The translations under genes were made by a program, and so were the position numbers. From NCBI GenBank assembly GCA_900540635.1, contig UQGU01000039.1, positions 1 to 22,921 on the forward strand: DNA of 22,921 bases, written 5' to 3'. The stretch comes from an uncultured Eubacteriales bacterium. Its GTDB lineage: Bacteria > Bacillota > Clostridia > Oscillospirales > Oscillospiraceae. The notes beneath the pieces were generated by a model. That model had not been told where the DNA came from, ran no database searches, and worked only from the letters and a program-made list of their open reading frames with translations. Shown piece by piece: positions 15,973-21,594 of this stretch; the stretch's first letter is position 1; the number at the start of each line of letters is the position of its first letter.

Positions 15973-16527
15973 TTAGGCCGCAAGATCGGTGCCCAGAAGG
16001 TATTTCTTTGCGGGCGTCTTCATAAGAATGAAGCCAACCAGCAGGATCGCCAGCATGTCCACCAGCATGTAAGCGGCGTTGTACAGTGCGGAATAGATCC
16101 AGGGGCTGGTCATGGTCATGTTGAAGAAAGTTTCGGGCATGTACTCGGCCCAGATGGTGGCACCCACCACATAGTGGACCAGGAACCGGGCCACGCAGGC
16201 AACGATGGTTGCCAGATAGAACTTGCCCTTGAACAGACCCGCCAGGCCCAGAACGGAGTAGGCAATCACGAAGTCGCCCAGGATGCTCTGCCAGCCGATG
16301 GCGATGCCACCCTCAAACATGGTCTGCAGCAGGGAATGGGCAAAGGCCACGATCATGCCCGGGCCAAAGCCCCAGCGGACACAGAAAACGATGATGGGCA
16401 GCATGGCCAGATCCACGGAGCCGCCCCAGGGCATTTTGTACAGGGGCAGGAAGCTGAGGATCTCTGCCAGAGCGATGAGGATTGCGCCCTCGGTCAGAGC
16501 GCGGAGTTTTGCGTGAGAAGTTTGCAT
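15973..16527 (-). CDS. thiT: Thiamine ECF transporter S component (ThiT/YuaJ-like)
   Basis: A 184-residue membrane protein with about six helices that binds thiamine and works with the shared ECF ATPase/T module. Residues matching the known thiamine pocket of Lactococcus ThiT are visible: His118 and Trp126 (LVHYVVGATIW), Tyr145 and Asn150 (IYSALYN). The motif WGGSVDLAMLPI near residue 34 is also typical of S components. The start at 16527 (MQTSHAK) is preceded by GGAGG; a longer reading from 16578 would run into the terminator hairpin and is rejected. A TPP riboswitch and terminator directly upstream independently support thiamine as the substrate. Confidence 0.93.
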   Translation of the reverse strand: MQTSHAKLRALTEGAILIALAEILSFLPLYKMPWGGSVDLAMLPIIVFCVRWGFGPGMIVAFAHSLLQTMFEGGIAIGWQSILGDFVIAYSVLGLAGLFKGKFYLATIVACVARFLVHYVVGATIWAEYMPETFFNMTMTSPWIYSALYNAAYMLVDMLAILLVGFILMKTPAKKYLLGTDLAA

Positions 16528-16544
16528 GAAATAGACCTCCAAAG

Positions 16545-16586
16545 AAAAAATGTCGCATTGCAGCCTGTCCGGGTGCAATGCGACAT
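16545..16586 (-). terminator. Riboswitch expression-platform terminator before thiT
   Basis: On the minus strand a 13-bp perfect stem (16586-16574 with 16562-16550) is followed by a T-run (16549-16545), just upstream of the thiT ribosome-binding site. Its position after the TPP aptamer indicates premature termination when TPP is bound. Confidence 0.92.
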
Positions 16587-16601
16587 AAAAAGGTCATGGT
16601 C

Positions 16602-16695
16602 CGCATCTTTCCCTCCGACGGTATTAACCGTATCAGGTTTAGCGGGTCAGGGCTCTCATCCCTATCTCAGCCGGTTTACCGGCCCCCCGAAGACG
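16602..16695 (-). ncRNA. TPP riboswitch (THI element)
   Basis: The minus strand shows the conserved thiamine pyrophosphate aptamer: GGGGGGCCGG, CTGAGA (16670-16665), ACCTGAT, GGTTAATACC and GGAGGGAAAGAT in the correct order. It binds TPP and represses thiT when thiamine is abundant. Boundaries are approximate. Confidence 0.96.
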
Positions 16696-16714
16696 GCGCT
16701 ATGCGATTGCCTCT

Positions 16715-16742
16715 ATTATACACAATTTGTTCATTTTGTCAA
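16715..16742 (-). promoter_or_regulatory. Promoter of the TPP riboswitch-thiT transcript
   Basis: Minus-strand TTGACA (16742-16737), a 16-base spacer and TATAAT (16720-16715) form a consensus promoter. The -35 overlaps the stop codon of the HIT gene (16741-16739). Confidence 0.88.
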
Positions 16743-17080
16743 GCCATATCCAAAGCCAGCTGCTTGCCGCCCAGAATATGGAAGTGCAGATGGGGCACAG
16801 TCTGCCCGGCATCGGCACCGCAGTTGGATACCACCCGGTAGCCGTTTGTCAGGCCCTCTGCCTTGGCGATTTGGGGGATGACCTGGAAAATGTGGGCAAC
16901 TACGGAGCTGTTTTCTGCAGTTACGCCGTCGCAGCCGGAGATATGGGCCTTGGGAATCACCAGAATGTGGGTGGGGGCCTGGGGATTGATATCCCGGAAG
17001 GCGAATACGGTTTCGTCCTCGTAGACCTTGGTGGAAGGAATTTCACCGGCGATGATCCGGCAGAAGAGACAGTCGTTCAT
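16739..17080 (-). CDS. HIT-family protein (HinT-like nucleotide phosphoramidase/hydrolase)
   Basis: A 113-residue cytoplasmic histidine-triad protein. The N-terminal DCLFCRIIAGEIPS with a CxxC, the central ILVIPKAHI, and the triad HLHFHILGG near the C-terminus are diagnostic. HinT proteins hydrolyse AMP-lysine-type phosphoramidates; the natural substrate is uncertain. The start at 17080 follows GGAGG at good spacing; an in-frame TTG at 17095 would overlap that site and is rejected. It begins 17 bases after the upstream membrane-protein gene and probably shares its transcript. Confidence 0.93.
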   Translation of the reverse strand: MNDCLFCRIIAGEIPSTKVYEDETVFAFRDINPQAPTHILVIPKAHISGCDGVTAENSSVVAHIFQVIPQIAKAEGLTNGYRVVSNCGADAGQTVPHLHFHILGGKQLALDMA

Positions 17081-17097
17081 AATAAGTACCTCCAAAA

Positions 17098-17574
17098 TTA
17101 AAGTCCAACCATATGTACGCCGACATTGCTGACGGTTGCCATGATGACTGCGGCAATCAGAACGCCGGTCAGAACGGCACCCACGGTCTTTTTGAAGCCC
17201 AGGTCCAGGAAGCTTGCGCCCAGCGTGCCGGTCCAGGCCCCGGTGCCGGGGAGGGGAATGCCCACAAAGGCGGTCAGGGCAATCACCAGACCGTATTTGC
17301 CGAAGCGGCTGGAAGAGAGCTTCTTGCCTGCGGCCTCGCCCTTGTCGTGGAAGAAGTGGCAGATCTTGCCAATATAGGGCTTATCCAGCCCCCATACCAG
17401 GAACTTTCGGGCAAAGAGATAGATAATGGGGACAGGGGCCATGTTGCCAATGGCACATACAACGATGGATGGCAGGGTGGGCAGCCCCATGCCGATGGCA
17501 ATGGGCACGGCGGCCCGCAGCTCGATCAGCGGAACCATGGAAACAAAAAAGACGGCCAGATATTTTAGAATCAT
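17098..17574 (-). CDS. Small multidrug export-like membrane protein (COG2426 / PF06695 type)
   Basis: A 158-residue integral membrane protein with about four hydrophobic segments. The motifs MVPLIELRAAVPIAIGMGLP near the N-terminus and FVGIPLPGTGAWTGTLGA near residues 107-125 are typical of the 'putative small multidrug export' family. True function is unproven. The start is uncertain: ATG at 17574, with a weak GGTG upstream, or GTG at 17583 or TTG at 17586. It is the first gene of a two-gene unit with the HIT gene. Confidence 0.8.
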   Translation of the reverse strand: MILKYLAVFFVSMVPLIELRAAVPIAIGMGLPTLPSIVVCAIGNMAPVPIIYLFARKFLVWGLDKPYIGKICHFFHDKGEAAGKKLSSSRFGKYGLVIALTAFVGIPLPGTGAWTGTLGASFLDLGFKKTVGAVLTGVLIAAVIMATVSNVGVHMVGL

Positions 17575-17616
17575 TTTTTTCACCAATCACTTTGCTTTTC
17601 ATAGGAATACTGCCCC

Positions 17617-17645
17617 ATTGTAGCATAGCTTCCCCGGGGATGCAA
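17617..17645 (-). promoter_or_regulatory. Promoter of the membrane protein-HIT unit
   Basis: Minus-strand TTGCAT (17645-17640), a 17-base spacer and TACAAT (17622-17617) give a good sigma-A-like promoter about 40 bases before the likely start codon. Confidence 0.65.
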
Positions 17646-17669
17646 TGGGGAATGGGTTAATTTCTCATT

Positions 17670-17703
17670 AAAAAATTCCCTGCGGCGAAAAAGCCGCAGG
17701 GAA
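17670..17703 (-). terminator. Terminator of the minus-strand nickel gene pair
   Basis: On the minus strand an 11-bp stem TTCCCTGCGGC / GCCGCAGGGAA (17703-17693 with 17686-17676) is followed by a T-run (17675-17671), four bases past the CooT-like gene. Confidence 0.88.
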
Positions 17704-17707
17704 AAAG

Positions 17708-17905
17708 TCAGGCCGTTTTTGCTTCCTTGATCACAACGTAGCCATCCACCAGGTTGGCTTTTTCCAGAGTTCCCTCTACAGCGGTCTGGCGCTCCATGAG
17801 GTCGGTGAGGATGATGACGCCATCCTTCTGCTCAATGGTCATAACGTTTTTCATAATGACCTCTTCCGGGGCCACGGTATTGCGGTAAACCGTAGAAAGA
17901 CACAT
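17708..17905 (-). CDS. cooT: CooT-like small nickel-binding protein
   Basis: A 65-residue protein of the CooT family. Rhodospirillum rubrum CooT is a small dimer that binds one nickel using Cys2 and serves nickel delivery to carbon monoxide dehydrogenase. Here the protein begins MCLSTVY, keeping Cys2, and continues with the expected short beta-barrel pattern (DGVIILTDLMERQTAVEGTL then VDGYVVI). TAAGGAGG upstream overlaps the stop of the preceding gene, 12 bases away, so the two are co-expressed. The actual client enzyme is not in the window; the adjacent lar genes suggest a general nickel role. Confidence 0.85.
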   Translation of the reverse strand: MCLSTVYRNTVAPEEVIMKNVMTIEQKDGVIILTDLMERQTAVEGTLEKANLVDGYVVIKEAKTA

Positions 17906-17917
17906 AGAAATTCCTCC

Positions 17918-18286
17918 TTATTCAGCCAGGCTGCTCAGAACAACGCTCAGGCGCATATTGCCCTTTTCAAAATCGGATACGGCGGCCATGACCTGCTCAT
18001 AGGCGGTGTGGTTGCCGTTCTCCTCCAGCTTCTTGGCCAGCTCAGCCAGCTCCTTGGCATGGGCGGCGTTGTGGCCTACCATGTACTTCATCAGAGCGGT
18101 GAGCTCCTCCATGGGGGTGTGCTCGCAGGGCGTGCCGCAGCTTTCGCAGCTGTGGCCGCAGTCGTGGGTGTGGTCATGGGGATGCGCATGCTCGTGGGTA
18201 TGGGTAGTGCCGTCGGCATGGGTGTGCTCGTGGGTGTGGGCCTCCTCATGAGAATGGGCGCCGATATGATCGTGATCCAGATGCAT
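17918..18286 (-). CDS. His/Cys-rich metal-binding protein
   Basis: A 122-residue protein with an extreme N-terminal half. Residues 1-45 hold many alternating His (HTHEHTH, HEHAHPHDHTH), followed by four cysteines at 43, 47, 50 and 54 in a C-x3-C-x2-C-x3-C pattern. Residues 58-122 form a helical domain with HNAAHAKEL (72-80) and a conserved-looking DFEKGNMRLSVVLSSL end. It probably stores or buffers nickel (or zinc/cobalt) for the CooT-like protein encoded next. I do not recognise a characterised family. The start at 18286 is supported by GGAGG and by a perfect promoter upstream. Confidence 0.8.
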   Translation of the reverse strand: MHLDHDHIGAHSHEEAHTHEHTHADGTTHTHEHAHPHDHTHDCGHSCESCGTPCEHTPMEELTALMKYMVGHNAAHAKELAELAKKLEENGNHTAYEQVMAAVSDFEKGNMRLSVVLSSLAE

Positions 18287-18319
18287 AGTTAGGATCCTCC
18301 TATCTGTAATTTTTTATCT

Positions 18320-18348
18320 ATTATAGCCGCTTCCCGTGCATATGTCAA
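18320..18348 (-). promoter_or_regulatory. Consensus promoter of the His-rich/cooT pair
   Basis: Minus-strand TTGACA (18348-18343), exactly 17 bases, TATAAT (18325-18320): a perfect sigma-A consensus. A promoter this strong usually needs a repressor, and the divergent gene encodes one. Confidence 0.9.
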
Positions 18349-18395
18349 AGGTTTCTTTTATAACTGCGCCATTCCGGATGAACGGATACTTTTAC

Positions 18396-18443
18396 TTGCG
18401 TTATTTGGCAAAAGGCGGTATAATACCTAGCGTAGCGCTACGC
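18396..18443 (+). promoter_or_regulatory. Promoter and palindrome upstream of the metal regulator/lar operon
   Basis: TTGCGT (18396-18401), 17 bases, TATAAT (18419-18424). The -10 lies in GGTATAATACC, itself an inverted repeat. Six bases later is a perfect 14-bp palindrome GCGTAGCGCTACGC (18430-18443) at the expected transcription start. It is a candidate operator for the encoded CsoR/RcnR-like repressor. The remaining leader to 18517 shows only the ribosome-binding site AGAGGGA. Confidence 0.65.
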
Positions 18444-18517
18444 AATTTCTCTGCGGCAATCAGGGATTTGAGAGGTGCTGCCTTGACGACGCAATAAAAG
18501 AAAAGAGGGACAGCCCA

Positions 18518-18895
18518 ATGTCAGACCTGCATGAGCACGATCACGACCATACCAACGAGCACGACCATGCACACGAGCATGACCACGATCACGCCTATCT
18601 CCACGCTCACGGAATCCCACACAGCCATGGACATGTGCACGAGAATCAGAAAGCCGTCATCAACCGCCTTTCCCGGGCCATTGGCCACCTGGAAAAGGTG
18701 AAGCGAATGGTAGAGGAGGGCTACGACTGCTCCGAGGTCCTGGTGCAGCTGGCGGCGGTCCGTTCGGCTCTGGACAATACCGGAAAGGTCATTTTAAAGG
18801 ACCATATGCGCCACTGCATGGTGGACGCCGTGGCCGCCGGAGACCAGGAGGCCATTGACGACCTCTGCGTGGCCATCGATAAATTTATGAAATAA
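18518..18895 (+). CDS. CsoR/RcnR-family metal-sensing repressor with His-rich tail
   Basis: A 125-residue regulator. Residues 1-41 carry 16 His, every one at an odd position (HDHDHTNEHDHAHEHDHDH region), a flexible metal-binding tail. Residues 43-125 are the all-helical DUF156 fold (NRLSRAIGHLEKVKRMVEEG). The sensing residues are Cys71 (GYDCSEV), His96 and Cys100 (LKDHMRHCM), the C-H-C pattern of CsoR and of the nickel sensor InrS; InrS adds an N-terminal His. Gene context (lar, CooT) favours nickel over copper. It probably controls its own operon and the divergent pair. The start follows AGAGGGA. A copper role remains possible. Confidence 0.9.
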   Translation: MSDLHEHDHDHTNEHDHAHEHDHDHAYLHAHGIPHSHGHVHENQKAVINRLSRAIGHLEKVKRMVEEGYDCSEVLVQLAAVRSALDNTGKVILKDHMRHCMVDAVAAGDQEAIDDLCVAIDKFMK

Positions 18896-18920
18896 GACGT
18901 TTTTCTGCGAGGACACTGCA

Positions 18921-19673
18921 ATGACCCTGAATGAATTTTTTAAGGAAAATCCCAAAACCGCTCTGGCCTTTTCCGGCGGAGTGGACTCCTCCTACCTGCT
19001 CTATGCGGCCCGGCAGGCCGGGGCAGAGGTACATGCCTACTATGTGAAGACGGCCTTCCAACCGGAATTTGAATATGAGGATGCCATGGGCCTGGCAAAG
19101 CAGCTTGGCGCCCAGGTGACGGTGCTGCGGCTGAACGCCCTGTCTGACCCGCAGGTGGCGGCCAACCCTGCCAACCGCTGCTACTACTGCAAGCAGAATA
19201 TCTTTGGGAATATCTGGCGGGCGGCCCGGGCAGACGGCTTCACCGTTCTGCTGGATGGCACCAATGCCTCTGACCAGGCCGGGGACCGGCCCGGCATGAA
19301 GGCGCTGCAGGAGCTTCAGGTCCGCTCCCCGCTGCGGGAGGCAGGGCTGACCAAGGCTATGATCCGGGAGAAGTCCCGGGAGGCCGGACTCTTCACCTGG
19401 AATAAGCCTGCCTATGCCTGCCTGGCTACCCGGATCCCCACCGGTGTGACCATTACGGAGGAGGATCTGGCAAGAACCGAGTGGGCAGAGAGCTATCTGA
19501 TGAATCTGGGCTTCTCGGACCTGCGGGTACGGCTTCTGGGGACCTGCGCCCGGGTGCAGCTGCCGGAGAATCAAATGGACAAATTCATGGAGCAGCGGGA
19601 GATGATCCTTGCAGCTTTGAAGACGCGCTACAGCGGTGTGCTGCTGGATTTGGAGGCCCGGAATGGACAGTGA
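18921..19673 (+). CDS. larE: LarE-type ATP-dependent sulfur insertase for nickel-pincer cofactor
   Basis: LarE adenylates and then thiolates the dicarboxylated pyridinium mononucleotide precursor of the nickel-pincer nucleotide. The 250-residue protein has the PP-loop SGGVDSS (18-24), TNASDQAGDRPG (114-125) and the family motif NKPAYACLATRIPTG (161-175). Cys167 corresponds to the sacrificial cysteine of Lactiplantibacillus LarE, and there is an additional CYYC (Cys87, Cys90). Those three cysteines are the arrangement described for the [4Fe-4S]-dependent LarE of Thermotoga maritima. GAGGA precedes the start, 25 bases after the regulator gene. It overlaps larB by 11 bases. Confidence 0.93.
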   Translation: MTLNEFFKENPKTALAFSGGVDSSYLLYAARQAGAEVHAYYVKTAFQPEFEYEDAMGLAKQLGAQVTVLRLNALSDPQVAANPANRCYYCKQNIFGNIWRAARADGFTVLLDGTNASDQAGDRPGMKALQELQVRSPLREAGLTKAMIREKSREAGLFTWNKPAYACLATRIPTGVTITEEDLARTEWAESYLMNLGFSDLRVRLLGTCARVQLPENQMDKFMEQREMILAALKTRYSGVLLDLEARNGQ

Positions 19674-20418
19674 GATCCGGGAACTGCTTCTGGGTGTTCA
19701 GCAGGGGACGGTCTCTGTGGACCAGGCACTGCTGCATCTGAAGCAGAAGCCCTTTGAGGACCTGGGCTATGCCAAGGTAGACCTGCACCGCAAGCTCCGC
19801 CAGGGTGCGGGAGAGGTAATTTACGGCGCGGGAAAGACCGCAGAGCAGATTGCCGGCATCCTGGCAGGCTTTCGGGACAACGGTCAGGAAAATGTGCTGA
19901 TCACTCGGATGAATGAAGAGAAAGCGGCCTATGTGCAGCAAAAGCTGCCCATTACCTACTATGCCGACTGCGGCATGGGCGTTCTGGGTGAGAATGCAAA
20001 GCCCTGGGGCATGGGGAAGATCGTCATCGCCACCGGCGGCACCAGCGACCAGCATGTAGCCGAGGAAGCGGCCAGAACTGCTGAATTTTTGGGAAACGAT
20101 GTGGCAAGGCTCTATGATGTGGGGGTCTCCGGCATTCACCGGCTTCTGAGCAACAGTGAGGTCCTTATGGATGCCTCCGTGGTCATTGCCATTGCAGGTA
20201 TGGAGGGTGCCTTGGCCAGCGTCGTTGGAGGGTTGTGCGACTGCCCAGTGATTGCGGTGCCCACCAGCGTGGGCTATGGCGCAGCCTTTGGCGGCGTTGC
20301 GGCGCTGCTGAGTATGCTCAATTCCTGTGCCAGCGGTGTGTCGGTGGTGAACATTGACAATGGCTTTGGGGCCGGGTATCTGGCCTCCATGATGAACCAT
20401 ATGGAGAAGCGCCAATGA
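19663..20418 (+). CDS. larB: LarB, nicotinate-adenine dinucleotide carboxylase/hydrolase for nickel-pincer cofactor
   Basis: LarB carboxylates C5 of the pyridinium ring of NaAD and releases AMP, the first step of the pincer cofactor pathway. The 251-residue protein has an N-terminal helical part and a PurE-like C-terminal domain. Hallmark stretches are GGTSDQHVAEEAARTAEF, YDVGVSGIHRLL, GMEGALASVVGGL, PTSVGYGAAFGG and NIDNGFGAGYL, all typical of LarB. The start at 19663 follows GGAGG at six-base spacing inside the larE end; an upstream start at 19636 is rejected. Its stop overlaps the next start in ATGA. Confidence 0.95.
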   Translation: MDSEIRELLLGVQQGTVSVDQALLHLKQKPFEDLGYAKVDLHRKLRQGAGEVIYGAGKTAEQIAGILAGFRDNGQENVLITRMNEEKAAYVQQKLPITYYADCGMGVLGENAKPWGMGKIVIATGGTSDQHVAEEAARTAEFLGNDVARLYDVGVSGIHRLLSNSEVLMDASVVIAIAGMEGALASVVGGLCDCPVIAVPTSVGYGAAFGGVAALLSMLNSCASGVSVVNIDNGFGAGYLASMMNHMEKRQ

Positions 20419-20852
20419 CGGATGAAATTTACGAACTGAGCTGCAACCTGGACGATATGACCGGAGAGGAGCTGGGCTTTGCCATGGAGGTGCTTCTCTC
20501 TGCCGGGGCGCTGGATGTGTATACTCTGCCCATCGGCATGAAGAAAAACCGCCCCGGGGTCATGCTGAACGTGCTGTGCAGGCCGGAAAAGCGGGAAGAG
20601 CTGGTCCGGCTGCTGTTTTTGCACACCACCACCATCGGGGTCCGGGAGACCCGGCACGACCGTTATATCCTCCGCCGGGAGGAAGAGACTATGCAGACCC
20701 CCTTCGGCCCCGTTCGTGGGAAATCCGTGGAGGGCTATGGGGTCCGGCGCAGCAAGCCGGAATATGAGGAACTTCGCCGGATTGCCTTGGAGCAGGGAAT
20801 CTCTCTGCGCCAAGCCCGGGAGGCAATACTTAGAAAGGATGAAAAAGCATGA
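20415..20852 (+). CDS. larC2: LarC C-terminal half (LarC2, CTP-binding), stand-alone
   Basis: LarC uses CTP to insert nickel into the pincer nucleotide. This 145-residue protein matches only the C-terminal half: LSCNLDDMTGEELGFAMEVL, GALDVYTLPIGMKKNRPG, HTTTIGVRETRHDRY, FGPVRGKSVEGYG. In Lactiplantibacillus plantarum LarC is made as LarC1 plus LarC2 through a programmed frameshift. Here no LarC1 coding sequence exists upstream; larB abuts directly, so LarC1 must be elsewhere or absent. The ATG start overlaps the larB stop in ATGA and is normal, so this is a designed separate gene rather than a broken one. Its own stop overlaps the next start. Confidence 0.9.
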   Translation: MTDEIYELSCNLDDMTGEELGFAMEVLLSAGALDVYTLPIGMKKNRPGVMLNVLCRPEKREELVRLLFLHTTTIGVRETRHDRYILRREEETMQTPFGPVRGKSVEGYGVRRSKPEYEELRRIALEQGISLRQAREAILRKDEKA

Positions 20853-21100
20853 TTGAATACCGCTATGATACCCAGCTGCTCATTGATGGGGAAGACCTGG
20901 ATGAGGATGCCATCAACGATTACTTTGTAGAGAATTTTAAAGGTGACTGCCTGCTGGCCGTAGGCGACGAGGACACCGTCAAGATTCACTACCACACCAA
21001 TGAGCCCTGGAAGGTGCTGGAATACTGCGCCTCTCTGGGGGAAATTTACGATATCGTTGTAGAGGACATGGACCGTCAGGCCAGAAACCTCCACGGCTGA
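20849..21100 (+). CDS. 83-residue FakA/YloV middle-domain-like protein in the lar operon
   Basis: The sequence resembles the domain that follows the DhaL kinase domain in fatty acid kinase FakA/YloV: TQLLIDGEDLDEDAINDYF, then GDCLLAVGDEDTVKIHYHTN, then EPWKVLEYCASLGEIYDIVV. The HxH (His47, His49) is kept; in FakA these histidines, with a cysteine in an N-terminal YCTE-like motif, have been reported to bind zinc. Here that position reads YDTQ, putting Asp7 in place of the cysteine. No kinase domain is attached. It overlaps larC2 in an ATGA and is the last gene before the terminator, so it is co-expressed with nickel-cofactor genes. Function unknown; a metal-binding accessory role is inference. 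Confidence 0.75.
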   Translation: MIEYRYDTQLLIDGEDLDEDAINDYFVENFKGDCLLAVGDEDTVKIHYHTNEPWKVLEYCASLGEIYDIVVEDMDRQARNLHG

Positions 21101-21106
21101 AATCCA

Positions 21107-21172
21107 ATAAAAAGACCCGGACAAATCTGTACACACCGTCAAGGGTGTGCGCGGATTTGCCCGGTTTTTTAC
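21107..21172. terminator. Bidirectional terminator between the lar operon and the XRE gene
   Basis: A long imperfect stem joins CCGG (21117-21120), CAAATC (21122-21127) and CACACC (21132-21137) with their complements up to 21164. Six Ts follow on the plus strand (21165-21170), and an A-rich run lies on the other side. Confidence 0.88.
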
Positions 21173-21174
21173 GT

Positions 21175-21585
21175 CTAGATTTTTTTCAGCAGCTTTCGCT
21201 TCCGCTTGTCGCCCAGCAGGGAGTCCACCAGCTGCTCCACCTCTGTTTTTTCACCGTTCAGGATCCGCAGGGCGTCGCTTTTCTGCTCGTCGGTAGCACT
21301 GCGGAAGAGCTTTACCAGCTTCTTTTCGGCTGCGGATAATTTCACGGTGCTGCCCTCGCTTTTTGGGGCGGGCGTTGCTTCCCTGTCCCCGCTCAGCAGG
21401 GAGGCCTGGGTGACGCCGGTGGCCTTGGCAATGGCTTTCAGCTTTGCCTGGGACAGCTGAAGCTCCCCCCGTTCCGCCTTACTGATTTCGGCGGCGGAGA
21501 GCCCGATGGCCTCGCCCAGAGCGGCCTGGGTCAGCTTGGCTCCGGTTCGGGCCTGACGAATGCGTGCGCCTGTGTTCGTTCCCAT
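21175..21585 (-). CDS. XRE-family helix-turn-helix regulator
   Basis: A 136-residue DNA-binding protein. Residues about 7-62 form a Cro/C1-type HTH (ARTGAKLTQAALGEAIGLSA then EISKAERGELQLS). A low-complexity linker with Pro/Ala/Ser follows, then a charged helical C-terminus ending in DKRKRKLLKKI, perhaps for oligomerisation. GAGGTG precedes the start, which lies 9 bases after the aldo/keto reductase stop, so the two share a transcript. The target is unknown; control of its own operon is plausible. Confidence 0.88.
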   Translation of the reverse strand: MGTNTGARIRQARTGAKLTQAALGEAIGLSAAEISKAERGELQLSQAKLKAIAKATGVTQASLLSGDREATPAPKSEGSTVKLSAAEKKLVKLFRSATDEQKSDALRILNGEKTEVEQLVDSLLGDKRKRKLLKKI

Positions 21586-21594
21586 GGCGGCACC

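Noticed and set aside
16528..16578. Longer thiT start at 16578
   Set aside because: It would place the terminator hairpin inside the coding region; the ATG at 16527 has a proper GGAGG.
17918..18286. The His-codon repeats as a CRISPR or tandem DNA repeat
   Set aside because: The repeats are irregular at DNA level and explained by alternating His codons in a coding frame.
20415..20852. larC2 as a pseudogene remnant of larC
   Set aside because: It has a normal ATG coupled to larB, an intact frame and conserved motifs; no decayed LarC1 sequence lies upstream in any frame.
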